64,000 nucleotides of DNA, from NCBI GenBank assembly GCA_015660865.1, contig JACTUA010000001.1:1-64000 (forward strand), read 5' to 3'. The first letter of the stretch is position 1; every line of letters starts with the position of its first letter. A program made the translations under genes and the position numbers. Below the pieces are notes generated by a model that saw only the letters and a program-made list of their open reading frames with translations, was not told the origin of the DNA and did not search any database. Of this stretch, positions 52,310 to 60,090 are shown piece by piece. The stretch is from Methanomicrobiales archaeon. Its GTDB lineage: Archaea; Halobacteriota; Methanomicrobia; Methanomicrobiales; JACTUA01.

Positions 52310-52437
52310 GCTGAGAGCATAACATCTCGGCTCTTTCTCTTATTAAGCATATCGAAGAGGAGAGATTCGCCCCCGGAACGGTGATGTGGGGTCCTTCCCA
52401 GCCCCAGCTTTATCCCCTTCCGGGAGAACCACCCTGT

Positions 52438-53022
52438 ATGGACGCGGTGCTCGGGGCGATCCTCTATACCACCCTCGCCCTCTTCATCATCCTCGATCCC
52501 CTCCTCTCGGTGCCCATCTTCGTGAACATGACAAAGGGGAAGAGTGCCAAGCTCGTGAACCGCGAGGCAGGGATTGCTATCGGGGTCGCCGGGATACTCA
52601 TGTACCTCTTCCTCTTCGGGAACTTCGTGATCTTCGAGACCCTGGGGATCACGATCGCCACGTTCCAGGTAGCCGGAGGAATCTTCCTTTTCCTCCTCGG
52701 GATGCAGGAGACCCTCGGGATCACCATCGGAACGGCGAGAAAGACCGAGACATCCGCTTCAGTCATCATCGGGACCCCGCTCCTCTGCGGACCGGGGACC
52801 ATTACCACGGTCCTCATCTTCTCCAAAGAGTTCGGCATCCCTGTGGTTGCCGTGGCCTCTGCCCTCTCCCTCGCTGCCACGTGGCTCGTGCTCAAGTATG
52901 CGACCCTGATCCAGCGGCTCCTCGGAGAGACCGTCACCGATGTCATGGGAAAGGTCCTCGGGATGCTCGTAGCCGCCATCGCGGTGAAGATCATCGTAGC
53001 CGGCATCCAGGCCCTCATCTAA
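52438..53022 (+). CDS. MarC family integral membrane protein
   Basis: A 194-residue protein with six helices (ILYTTLALFIILDPLLSVPIF, GIAIGVAGILMYLFLFG, IFLFLLGMQ and later ones). The DPLLSVPIF and GPGTITTVLIFSKE motifs are MarC/NAAT hallmarks. Function is uncertain despite the old multiple-antibiotic-resistance name; one archaeal member moves amino acids. The ATG at 52438 is chosen as the start of the first helix; TTTATCCC, 28 bases earlier, may be its TATA box. Confidence 0.85.
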   Translation: MDAVLGAILYTTLALFIILDPLLSVPIFVNMTKGKSAKLVNREAGIAIGVAGILMYLFLFGNFVIFETLGITIATFQVAGGIFLFLLGMQETLGITIGTARKTETSASVIIGTPLLCGPGTITTVLIFSKEFGIPVVAVASALSLAATWLVLKYATLIQRLLGETVTDVMGKVLGMLVAAIAVKIIVAGIQALI

Positions 53023-53152
53023 AGACCTCCACTGCCGCGTGAAGGTCTTTATCCCGACGTCATTCGCTCTCCGCGAATGCCCTCATCTGACGATTCTCTC
53101 CCCACCCCCTCCCTGCCCGCAGGCCTTCACTTTCACCCCGCGCCCATCGAGC

Positions 53153-53162
53153 CTTTATATAC
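53153..53162 (+). promoter_or_regulatory. TATA box for the 53208 gene
   Basis: CTTTATATAC, a near-ideal archaeal TATA element, 46 bases before the ATG. Confidence 0.5.
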
Positions 53163-53207
53163 TCTTCCCGGCAACCCGGGTGGTAGTGAGGAGATCGGAG
53201 AGAACCC

Positions 53208-53627
53208 ATGGAGAACGTCGGGTATATCCTGAAGGACGGGTCGAGGGTCCTTGATGGGGAGGGGAACGAGGAGGAGGTCCTCTCCCTGAACATCAGGGGC
53301 ATGAGGTTCGGGGTCCGGACCTCCGAGATGGAGGGACTCCTCGGGGGCAAGGCCCAGGCACGGGTAGAGAGGCTCCGGAGGAACTGGAGGTATTACCTGG
53401 ACGGGGTGGAAGGGGTTGCAGAGGTCTCCCGGTCCGGAAAGGCAGTGAACATCGAACTCTTCGCGGCCGAGAGGTACACCATCTCCCTTCGGGCGCTCCG
53501 CTCCGTCCTCTCCGGTGAGAGCCGCTATGCCATGGTGGCCGAAGTGCCCGGGGAGCGGACCCGGCTCATACCCAGGCGGGGCCCGGCCACCTACCAGCTC
53601 CGGATCCCGGTCACTGCAACCTCCTGA
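53208..53627 (+). CDS. unknown 139-residue protein
   Basis: I do not recognise this family. The protein is basic, has no membrane segment or cysteines, and appears to be mixed alpha/beta (VLSLNIRGMRFGVRTSEMEG, ARVERLRRNWRYYLDGVEG, NIELFAAERYTISLRALRSV). Strong codon bias like the core genes and a good TATA box show it is a real gene. GGAGA lies just before the ATG. Confidence 0.7.
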   Translation: MENVGYILKDGSRVLDGEGNEEEVLSLNIRGMRFGVRTSEMEGLLGGKAQARVERLRRNWRYYLDGVEGVAEVSRSGKAVNIELFAAERYTISLRALRSVLSGESRYAMVAEVPGERTRLIPRRGPATYQLRIPVTATS

Positions 53628-53705
53628 ACCTCATCCCCTCAATTCTTCACAGGACACCGGAGGAACAACTCTTTTTACCACCGGTGGCTGAGAAAGTACC
53701 TGTCC

Positions 53706-54323
53706 ATGTCACCCCGGCAGAGAGACTTTTCTTCACGCGGAACCCGGCCTGTCACCCCGGATCAAGGGAAGAAACGAGAGCCCGAACGGAAGAGATACTG
53801 GCCACTCCCCGGTACTGAACACACCTTCCCGTCAGAGGGGAAAGCAGGATCCTTCTGGGAGGACAGGGGTGACCGCCATCATGCCGGGCTGGATCTCTAT
53901 GCACCAGCCGGGACGCGAGTCGTATCCATCGAAGACGGCAAGGTTCTCTCCGCCGGGATCTTCACCTCGCCGGACCGTGTTCCCTACTGGAACAGGACAT
54001 GCCAGGTCACCATCGCCCATATCTCCGGCGTCTTCTGCCGGTATGCAGAACTCAGGGATGTCACCGTAAAAGCTGGAAGGGAGGTCGACGGAGGGGAGAT
54101 CATCGGCCACGTCGGCGAGGTCCTCAACCTCTCCCTGGTCGGAGCGGGATCCCCGGCCTATATCCGTGAGCTCAAAGAGCAGGGAAGGTCAAGCATGCTC
54201 CACCTCGAGGCATTCACCTCGGCGCCCGGAACCGATCCCGAGTACCAGGGTGGGAACTGGTTCTCTTCCAGGAAGCCCGCCCACCTTGCCGACCCTGCCC
54301 GGATCCTCCGGGATGCCGTCTGA
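53706..54323 (+). CDS. M23-like peptidase fold protein, catalytic histidines absent
   Basis: A 205-residue protein with a polar N-terminus and an M23/LysM-peptidase-like domain at about 55-170. Metal ligands His and Asp are in RHHAGLDLYAP, and a third His is in MLHLEAF. The usual catalytic histidines are replaced: YAHL reads YAEL, and HxH reads MxH. It has no clear signal peptide. Archaea lack murein, so a binding or scaffolding role, or a different activity, is likely. TATA-like CTTTTTACC precedes it. Confidence 0.75.
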   Translation: MSPRQRDFSSRGTRPVTPDQGKKREPERKRYWPLPGTEHTFPSEGKAGSFWEDRGDRHHAGLDLYAPAGTRVVSIEDGKVLSAGIFTSPDRVPYWNRTCQVTIAHISGVFCRYAELRDVTVKAGREVDGGEIIGHVGEVLNLSLVGAGSPAYIRELKEQGRSSMLHLEAFTSAPGTDPEYQGGNWFSSRKPAHLADPARILRDAV

Positions 54324-54386
54324 CCAACCCGCCCCGGGGCACGTTTAATGTGCAAGGGGTCGAAGATCCATGCAGGGAGGGGGAGT

Positions 54387-55382
54387 ATGGACGCGGCCAT
54401 CACTGTGGAGAATCTCACCAGGCGGTTTGAGTCCCTTACCGCGGTGGATGGTATCTCTTTCACCGTGGAGAAGGGGGAGCTCTTCGCCCTTCTCGGGCCG
54501 AACGGCGCGGGGAAGACCACCATCATCAACATGCTCATCACGCTCCTTCCCCTCACCTCGGGGAAAGCCTGGGTGGCAGGGTTCGATGTCTCGCGGGAGA
54601 AGGAGGCTGTCCGCCGCCATATCGGGGTCGTCTTCCAGGAACCGGCGCTCGACAAGGACCTCACGGGCAGAGAGAACCTGAACTTCCACGGGATGATGTA
54701 CGGCCTCTCCCGGGCCGAGCGGAGCCAGAGGATCGCCGAGGTCCTCGAGCTCGTGGAGCTCGCCGAGAGGGCCGATGTCCTCGTCCAGAATTACTCGGGG
54801 GGGATGAAACGCAGGCTGGAGATAGCGAGGGGGCTCATCCACCACCCGTCGGTCCTCTTCCTCGACGAGCCAACACTCGGGCTCGATGCCCAGACCCGGC
54901 GGAGGATATGGGAGTATATCCGGCGCATGAACCGCGAGGAGGGGGTCACCATCATCCTCACCACCCATTATATGGAGGAGGCAGACTACCTCTCGGGACG
55001 GGTCGCCATCATCGACCGGGGGAAGATTGTTGCCATGGGCACCCCGTCCAGCTTGAAAGACGTCCTGGGGGGCGACGTGATCACCCTGGAGCTGGACGGG
55101 ACCGGGGGCGGTTTCATCCATCTCCTTGAGGGGATCCCCTGGGTAAAGGGTGCGAAGGAACACAACGGGGAGATCACCGTTACCGTTGAGGCAGGTGAGC
55201 GGAAGGTCCCCGAGCTCGTCTCCCTCGCCCAGAGCCATGGGATCCACGTGAACTCGGTCCTCCTGAGGAAGCCGAGCCTCGAGGATGTCTTCATCCACTT
55301 CACGGGACGCTCTATCCGCGAGAGAGAGGTCTCGGCGACCGAGTCGAGGAAGGAGCTCATCACGCGGAGGATGCTCCGGTGA
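54387..55382 (+). CDS. ABC-2 exporter ATP-binding protein
   Basis: A 331-residue DrrA-type ATPase: Walker A GPNGAGKT near residues 37-44, signature YSGGMKRRLEIARG near 140, Walker B LFLDEPTLGLD near 165 and switch LTTHYMEEA. A C-terminal regulatory region of about 100 residues follows. The ATG at 54387 has GGGGGAG upstream. It pairs with the permease that starts within its stop codon. Confidence 0.92.
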   Translation: MDAAITVENLTRRFESLTAVDGISFTVEKGELFALLGPNGAGKTTIINMLITLLPLTSGKAWVAGFDVSREKEAVRRHIGVVFQEPALDKDLTGRENLNFHGMMYGLSRAERSQRIAEVLELVELAERADVLVQNYSGGMKRRLEIARGLIHHPSVLFLDEPTLGLDAQTRRRIWEYIRRMNREEGVTIILTTHYMEEADYLSGRVAIIDRGKIVAMGTPSSLKDVLGGDVITLELDGTGGGFIHLLEGIPWVKGAKEHNGEITVTVEAGERKVPELVSLAQSHGIHVNSVLLRKPSLEDVFIHFTGRSIREREVSATESRKELITRRMLR

Positions 55383-56140
55383 TCGATGGGATCGCCATCT
55401 ATGTCCTCTGGCTCCGGGAGATGACCCGGTTCGTGAGGGCGAAGTCCCGGGTCATCGGGACCCTGGGGATGCCCCTCTTCTTCATGGCGTTCCTGGGCTT
55501 CGGGTTCTCCCGTGCCCAGCTCCCCAACCTCCCGGCTGGGGTAAACTACATCCAGTTCCTCGTGCCCGGGATCGTCGGGATGACTCTCCTCTTCTCCTCC
55601 ACCTTCACGGGCATCTCGGTCCTCTGGGACCGGGAGTTCGGCTTCCTGAAGGAGATCATGGTCGCGCCGGTGAGCCGGGTCTCCATCGTCCTCGGCCGGA
55701 TCGCCGGAGGGGCGACCACCTCACTGATCCAGGGGGCAATCATCCTCCTCCTCTCTATCCCGCTGGGATTCTCGATCCCCGGGGTCCTCCCGGTCCTCGC
55801 GGCCGTCCTCTTCATGCTCCTCATCTCGGTCATCTTCATCAGCCTCGGCCTCGTCTTTGCCTCGAACATGAAGGATATCCACGGGTTCAACATGATCACG
55901 AACTTCATCGTCTTCCCCCTCTTCCTCCTCTCGGGGGCCCTCTTCCCGGTGGGGAACCTCCCCCCCCAGGTACAAGTCTTCGCCTACCTCGACCCCCTCA
56001 CGTACGGCGTGGACGGCCTCCGGGGTACCCTCCTCGGCCTCTCGAGCTTCCCCCCCGTGGTTGACCTCGCCATCCTCGTCGTCGTGTCCCTCTTCATGGT
56101 CGCCCTCGGCGCCTTCTTCTTCGAGCGGTGCCAGTGTTAG
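55379..56140 (+). CDS. ABC-2 type permease
   Basis: A 253-residue permease with six helices (VIGTLGMPLFFMAFLGFGFS, FLVPGIVGMTLLFSSTFTG, LIQGAIILLLSIPLGF). The REFGFLKEIMVAPVSR coupling segment and FIVFPLFLLSGALFPVGNLP are typical. The start is a GTG overlapping the ATPase stop. With its partner it forms a second exporter of the type also found at 35439-37189; the substrate is unknown. Confidence 0.9.
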   Translation: MIDGIAIYVLWLREMTRFVRAKSRVIGTLGMPLFFMAFLGFGFSRAQLPNLPAGVNYIQFLVPGIVGMTLLFSSTFTGISVLWDREFGFLKEIMVAPVSRVSIVLGRIAGGATTSLIQGAIILLLSIPLGFSIPGVLPVLAAVLFMLLISVIFISLGLVFASNMKDIHGFNMITNFIVFPLFLLSGALFPVGNLPPQVQVFAYLDPLTYGVDGLRGTLLGLSSFPPVVDLAILVVVSLFMVALGAFFFERCQC

Positions 56141-56270
56141 GAAAGAAAAGGTCCGGGCCATCGGTTCCGCCTTTCACCGCAGAGAGCAGGAGGAGGGGAA
56201 CCGGTGGATGCTCTCTGGAATACCCGAAACCGGGAAAGGTTCTTGTAGGGGCTGAATATCCAAAAAAGAA

Positions 56271-58565
56271 TTAATGTCTCTTTGCCAGGTAGACCATGGC
56301 GGCGAGGCCGGTTATGGCGAGGATGCCCTCAAACCCGGGCATCTGTGTCTGCTGGGGGGCTGCAGCAGTCCCCTGGGCCGTGGTAGAGGTGACGCCCGCG
56401 GTTGAGGTGGCCCCAGGGGCCACAACGGTTGGACCTGATGCACTGGCTGCGGTCTTCTTCACGGTATCGGTGCCGTAGGTGTTCGTCACCGTGAGGGTCA
56501 CGTCGTAGGCACCCTCGTGCGTGTACACGTGCACCGGGTTCTGCTCGGTGGACGTTGTCTGGTCGCCGAAGTCCCAGGCCCAGGTGGCGGGGTTCCCCGT
56601 CGAGAGGTCCGTGAACGTCACGGTGAAGGGTTTGACACCGACCCGCTGGTCAGCCGTGAAATCCGCCACGGGCTTTCCCCCGGCGATCACATAGCCTACC
56701 TTGGTCGCGGTGTCAGACCCGTAGGGGTTCGTGGCCGTGAGGGCCACGGTAAAGGTCCCTGCGCTCGTGTAGACATGGGTGGGGTTCCGGTCGGTAGAGG
56801 TGCTCCCGTCGCCGAAGTTCCAGGACCAGGAGGTGGGCCCTCCCTTCGATGCATCGGTGAACTTCACGGAGAGGGGGCTTAATCCTGTCCTCGCCGTGGA
56901 GGTGAAATCAGCGGTCGGCGGAATGCCGGTGTTGATATAGCCTGACTTGGTCTTGGTATCCCTGCCGAAGGCGTTTATCACCGTGAGGCTGACCGTATAG
57001 ATCCCTGCCCTTGTGAAGGTGTGGTGCGGGTTCTGCTCGCTGGAGGCGCCTCCGTCGCCGAAGTTCCAGGACCAGGTGGTCGGGTTTCCGGTCGACAGGT
57101 CCTGGAAGGTCACCGCGAGGGGAAGGTTGCCGCTCACGGGGGTTGCCCCGAAGTCAGCGACCGGCCCGATCCCCACCCGGATGTAATCCACCTTGGTCTC
57201 GGTATCGGTCCCGAAGGAGTTGGTGATGGTCAGGGTGACCGTGTAGACCCCGGTGGCAGTGTAGGTATGGGTCGGGTTGCTATCAGCGGATGTGCCACTG
57301 TCACCGAAGTTCCACTGGTAGGTCAGGGGTGCCGCGCCGGTTGACCTGTCTGTGAAGACAACAACGAGGGGCTGCTTCCCGGAGACCGGGTTTCCCGAGA
57401 AGTCTGCGGCCGGAGTGCGTCCTACGACGATGTAACCGCTCGCACCGCTCACACAGGTTCCTCCGGTGGTTTCGGTCTTCGTCATCGTATCGGCGCCGTA
57501 GGTGTTCGTCACCGTGAGGCTCACGTCGTAGGAACCCTCGAGCTTGTACACGTGCACCGGGTTCTGCTCGGTGGACGTGCTCCCGTCGCCGAAGTTCCAG
57601 GCCCAGGTGGCGGGGTTCCCGGTCGAGAGGTCCGTGAACGTCACGGTGAGGGGTGCTATACCGAACCGCGGGTTAGCCGCGAATTCCGCCACGGGCTTCG
57701 CCCCTGCGGTCACAAAGTTTACCTTGGTCGCGGTGTCAGACCCGTAGGGGTTCGTGGCTGTGAGGGCCACGGTATATGTCCCTGCGCTCGTGAAGACATG
57801 GGTCGGGTTCCGGTCGGTAGAGGTGCTCCCGTCGCCGAAGTTCCAGGACCAGGAGGTGGGCCCTCCCTTCGATGCATCGGTGAACTTCACGGAAAGGGGA
57901 ACCCCTCCGGTTGTGGGTACGGCCGTGAAATCAGCGGTCGGCGGCGTGCCGGTGCTTATATAGCCTGACTTGGTCTTGGTATCCCTGCCGAAGGCATTGG
58001 TCACCGTGAGGCTGACCGTATAGGTCCCTGCCCTCGTGTAGGTGTGGTGCGGGTTCTGCTCAACAGAGATGCCCCCGTCGCCGAAGTTCCACGACCAGGA
58101 GGTCGGGTTCCTGGTCGACATGTCCTGGAAGGTCACCGCGAGGGGGAGGTTGCCGCTCAGGGGGGTTGCCCCGAAGTCAGCGACCGGCCCGATCCCCACC
58201 AGGATGTAATTCACCTTGGTCGCGGTATCGGTCCCGTAAGAGTTGGTGATGGTCAGGGTGACCGTGTAGAGCCCGGCGGCGGTGTAGGTATGGGTCGGGT
58301 TGGTAATAGTGGAAGTGCCACCGTCACCGAAGTTCCACTGGTAGGTCCGGGGTGTCGAGCCCGTTGACTGGTCCGTGAAGGCAACGACGAGAGGTGCCTT
58401 CCCGGAGACCGGGTTTGCCGAGAAGTCTGCTACTGGATAGAGTCCTACGACGATATAACCGTTCTTGGCCTCGTTGCCGGTGGATCCCTGCGCCTGCACG
58501 GTTCCAATCAGCGCGAATATGACGAGAAGAGCTAAGAACTTCGTTAACCTGCCTTTCATCACCAT
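56271..58565 (-). CDS. eight-PKD-domain surface protein with PGF-CTERM-like tail
   Basis: A 764-residue exported protein. A signal peptide (FLALLVIFALIGTVQA) is followed by eight PKD domains, each with a WNFGDGG/WNFGDGS/WDFGD core. They are arranged as two four-domain blocks that are near copies at the DNA level with a 1,023-base (341-residue) offset. The C-terminus (MPGFEGILAITGLAAMVYLAKRH, split here as PGF, helix, basic end) fits archaeosortase-type PGF-CTERM anchoring. It is probably an S-layer-associated or adhesion protein. ATG has GGAGG upstream. Confidence 0.9.
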   Translation of the reverse strand: MVMKGRLTKFLALLVIFALIGTVQAQGSTGNEAKNGYIVVGLYPVADFSANPVSGKAPLVVAFTDQSTGSTPRTYQWNFGDGGTSTITNPTHTYTAAGLYTVTLTITNSYGTDTATKVNYILVGIGPVADFGATPLSGNLPLAVTFQDMSTRNPTSWSWNFGDGGISVEQNPHHTYTRAGTYTVSLTVTNAFGRDTKTKSGYISTGTPPTADFTAVPTTGGVPLSVKFTDASKGGPTSWSWNFGDGSTSTDRNPTHVFTSAGTYTVALTATNPYGSDTATKVNFVTAGAKPVAEFAANPRFGIAPLTVTFTDLSTGNPATWAWNFGDGSTSTEQNPVHVYKLEGSYDVSLTVTNTYGADTMTKTETTGGTCVSGASGYIVVGRTPAADFSGNPVSGKQPLVVVFTDRSTGAAPLTYQWNFGDSGTSADSNPTHTYTATGVYTVTLTITNSFGTDTETKVDYIRVGIGPVADFGATPVSGNLPLAVTFQDLSTGNPTTWSWNFGDGGASSEQNPHHTFTRAGIYTVSLTVINAFGRDTKTKSGYINTGIPPTADFTSTARTGLSPLSVKFTDASKGGPTSWSWNFGDGSTSTDRNPTHVYTSAGTFTVALTATNPYGSDTATKVGYVIAGGKPVADFTADQRVGVKPFTVTFTDLSTGNPATWAWDFGDQTTSTEQNPVHVYTHEGAYDVTLTVTNTYGTDTVKKTAASASGPTVVAPGATSTAGVTSTTAQGTAAAPQQTQMPGFEGILAITGLAAMVYLAKRH
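56480..57430 (-). repeat. PKD block, copy 2 of a 1,023-base internal duplication
   Basis: PKD domains 5-8 of the surface protein. TGTACACGTGCACCGGGTTC occurs at 56522 and again at 57545, fixing the offset at 1,023 bases. Differences are scattered, so the duplication is not brand new. Confidence 0.8.
57503..58453 (-). repeat. PKD block, copy 1 of a 1,023-base internal duplication
   Basis: PKD domains 1-4 of the same protein. Both blocks follow the same domain order, including a variable third domain and the WNFGDGSTSTDRNPTHV module. Confidence 0.8.
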
Positions 58566-58770
58566 GGTGTAACCCTCCGATCAGATACTATTTCCGCACC
58601 CTGTATAGCCGGGTGCATGCGAGGATACCCGGTTCCGGAGTGAGAAATACCATCCTGCTATCAATCTCCTATCCTATAAAATTATGTATACGATTCCGGA
58701 TGTAATCGTCGGGGAATTTGGAAGACGGAAGATACCGGGGCAAGCAATCTTCATGTCATCATACTCACAG

Positions 58771-58794
58771 TACGTGATACAGATCAATCACGTA
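58771..58794. promoter_or_regulatory. 8-base inverted repeat before the ACT gene
   Basis: TACGTGAT (58771-58778) and ATCACGTA (58787-58794) form perfect arms with an 8-base loop, ending 2 bases before the GGTGA ribosome-binding sequence. It could be an operator or an RNA hairpin controlling translation. Confidence 0.5.
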
Positions 58795-58803
58795 TGGTGA
58801 AGA

Positions 58804-58965
58804 ATGGAACGGAGGTTTTTCTTCATCACCAGGGTGCCAGATGAACCTGGTTCCCTCCAGAAGGCTGCTTCCATCATAAGGAAGTACAACGGAAACATCA
58901 ACCGGATCCATTATGACCGGAGGATCGATCCCTGCACCGTCTTCGTCGAGGTGACTGCAGCCTGA
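58804..58965 (+). CDS. 53-residue ACT-domain protein
   Basis: A short gene reading RRFFFITRVPDEPGSLQKAA, then SIIRKYNGNINRIHYDRR and CTVFVEV before the stop. This is the beta-alpha-beta half of an ACT domain, with the ligand-contact turn DEPGSL. ACT domains bind amino acids and regulate biosynthetic enzymes. GGTGA lies 3 bases before the ATG. It is just upstream of carA-carB-argG and may link amino acid level to that pathway (inference). Confidence 0.65.
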   Translation: MERRFFFITRVPDEPGSLQKAASIIRKYNGNINRIHYDRRIDPCTVFVEVTAA

Positions 58966-59034
58966 TGCCATCCCGGCCCCGCTCGTATATCCGTATCGTT
59001 AATACGTCCGGTTCACCATTCTGTATGGTAACCC

Positions 59035-60090
59035 ATGAAGGCGGTCCTGGGACTCGAAGACGGTGATTCTGTCATCGGGGAAGGCTTCGGAGTGGAGGGC
59101 TCCTGCGCCGGCGAGCTCGTCTTCTGCACGACGATGACTGGGTACATGGAGGCCCTCACCGACCCGAGCTACAACGGCCAGATCCTCATGTTCACCTATC
59201 CCCTCATCGGGAACTACGGGGTCGACGAGGGGAACTTCCAGAGCGACGGGGTGAAGGCCCTCGGGTGCGTGGTCCGCGAGATCTGCAGGGCCCCTTCCGG
59301 CGGTCCCCCTCTCGACCGCTACTTCGAGAGAAACGGCCTCCTCGGGCTCACCGGGGTCGATACCCGCCGCCTCACCATCAAGTGCCGAAAGATGGGGACC
59401 ATGCGGGCCGCCCTCTTCGTCGGGGATGCCAGCCGTGAGCAGGCCGTGGAGTCTGCCCGGAACGTGCCCCTCATCACGGAGGTGGACCTGATCGCGGCGG
59501 TCTCCTGCAGGGAGCCCTACCGGATCCCCGGCCCCGGAAAAAAGGTCGCGGTCCTCGACCTCGGGATCAAGCGGAACCAGCTCGTCTCGATGAGCAACCG
59601 GGGGGCCGACCTCTATGTCTTCCCCCACGACACCCCCCACGACGTCGTGGCATCCTGCCGGCCCGATGCCCTCTTCATCAGCAACGGGCCCGGGGACCCC
59701 AAGAGGGCTGTTGCCTCTGTCGAGTGCGTGAGGAACTTCATCGGGGAGATCCCGATCTTCGGAATCTGTTTCGGGAACCAGATCACCGGTCTCGCCCTCG
59801 GGGCGGATACCTACAAGCTGAAGTTCGGCCACCGGGGCACGAACCAGCCGGTCCGGTACCATGACGGGTCTATCTACATCACCACCCAGAACCACGGCTT
59901 CGTCGTGGATGGCGAGACCCTCCCCGAAGGGTGCATCGTCTCCCACACGAACGTGAACGACGGGACCCTTGAGGGCTTCGAGGACAGGGACCTTGGCATC
60001 TCCTGCGTCCAGTTCCACCCCGAAGCACACGGGGGTCCCCGCGACACCGAGGAGCATTACTTCGGCAGGATGTTCCGGAGGATCCCCTGA
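59035..60090 (+). CDS. carA: carbamoyl-phosphate synthase small subunit
   Basis: A 351-residue glutamine amidotransferase subunit. The C-terminal triad Cys is in IFGICFGNQITGLALG, with CVQFHPEAHGGP supplying His and Glu. It hydrolyses glutamine and passes ammonia to CarB, for arginine and pyrimidine synthesis. The carB ATG overlaps its stop (TGATG). Confidence 0.96.
   Translation: MKAVLGLEDGDSVIGEGFGVEGSCAGELVFCTTMTGYMEALTDPSYNGQILMFTYPLIGNYGVDEGNFQSDGVKALGCVVREICRAPSGGPPLDRYFERNGLLGLTGVDTRRLTIKCRKMGTMRAALFVGDASREQAVESARNVPLITEVDLIAAVSCREPYRIPGPGKKVAVLDLGIKRNQLVSMSNRGADLYVFPHDTPHDVVASCRPDALFISNGPGDPKRAVASVECVRNFIGEIPIFGICFGNQITGLALGADTYKLKFGHRGTNQPVRYHDGSIYITTQNHGFVVDGETLPEGCIVSHTNVNDGTLEGFEDRDLGISCVQFHPEAHGGPRDTEEHYFGRMFRRIP

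Noticed and set aside
56480-58453. Possible CRISPR or satellite array
   Set aside because: Repeats are coding PKD modules of about 85 codons within one open frame, not short repeats with unique spacers.
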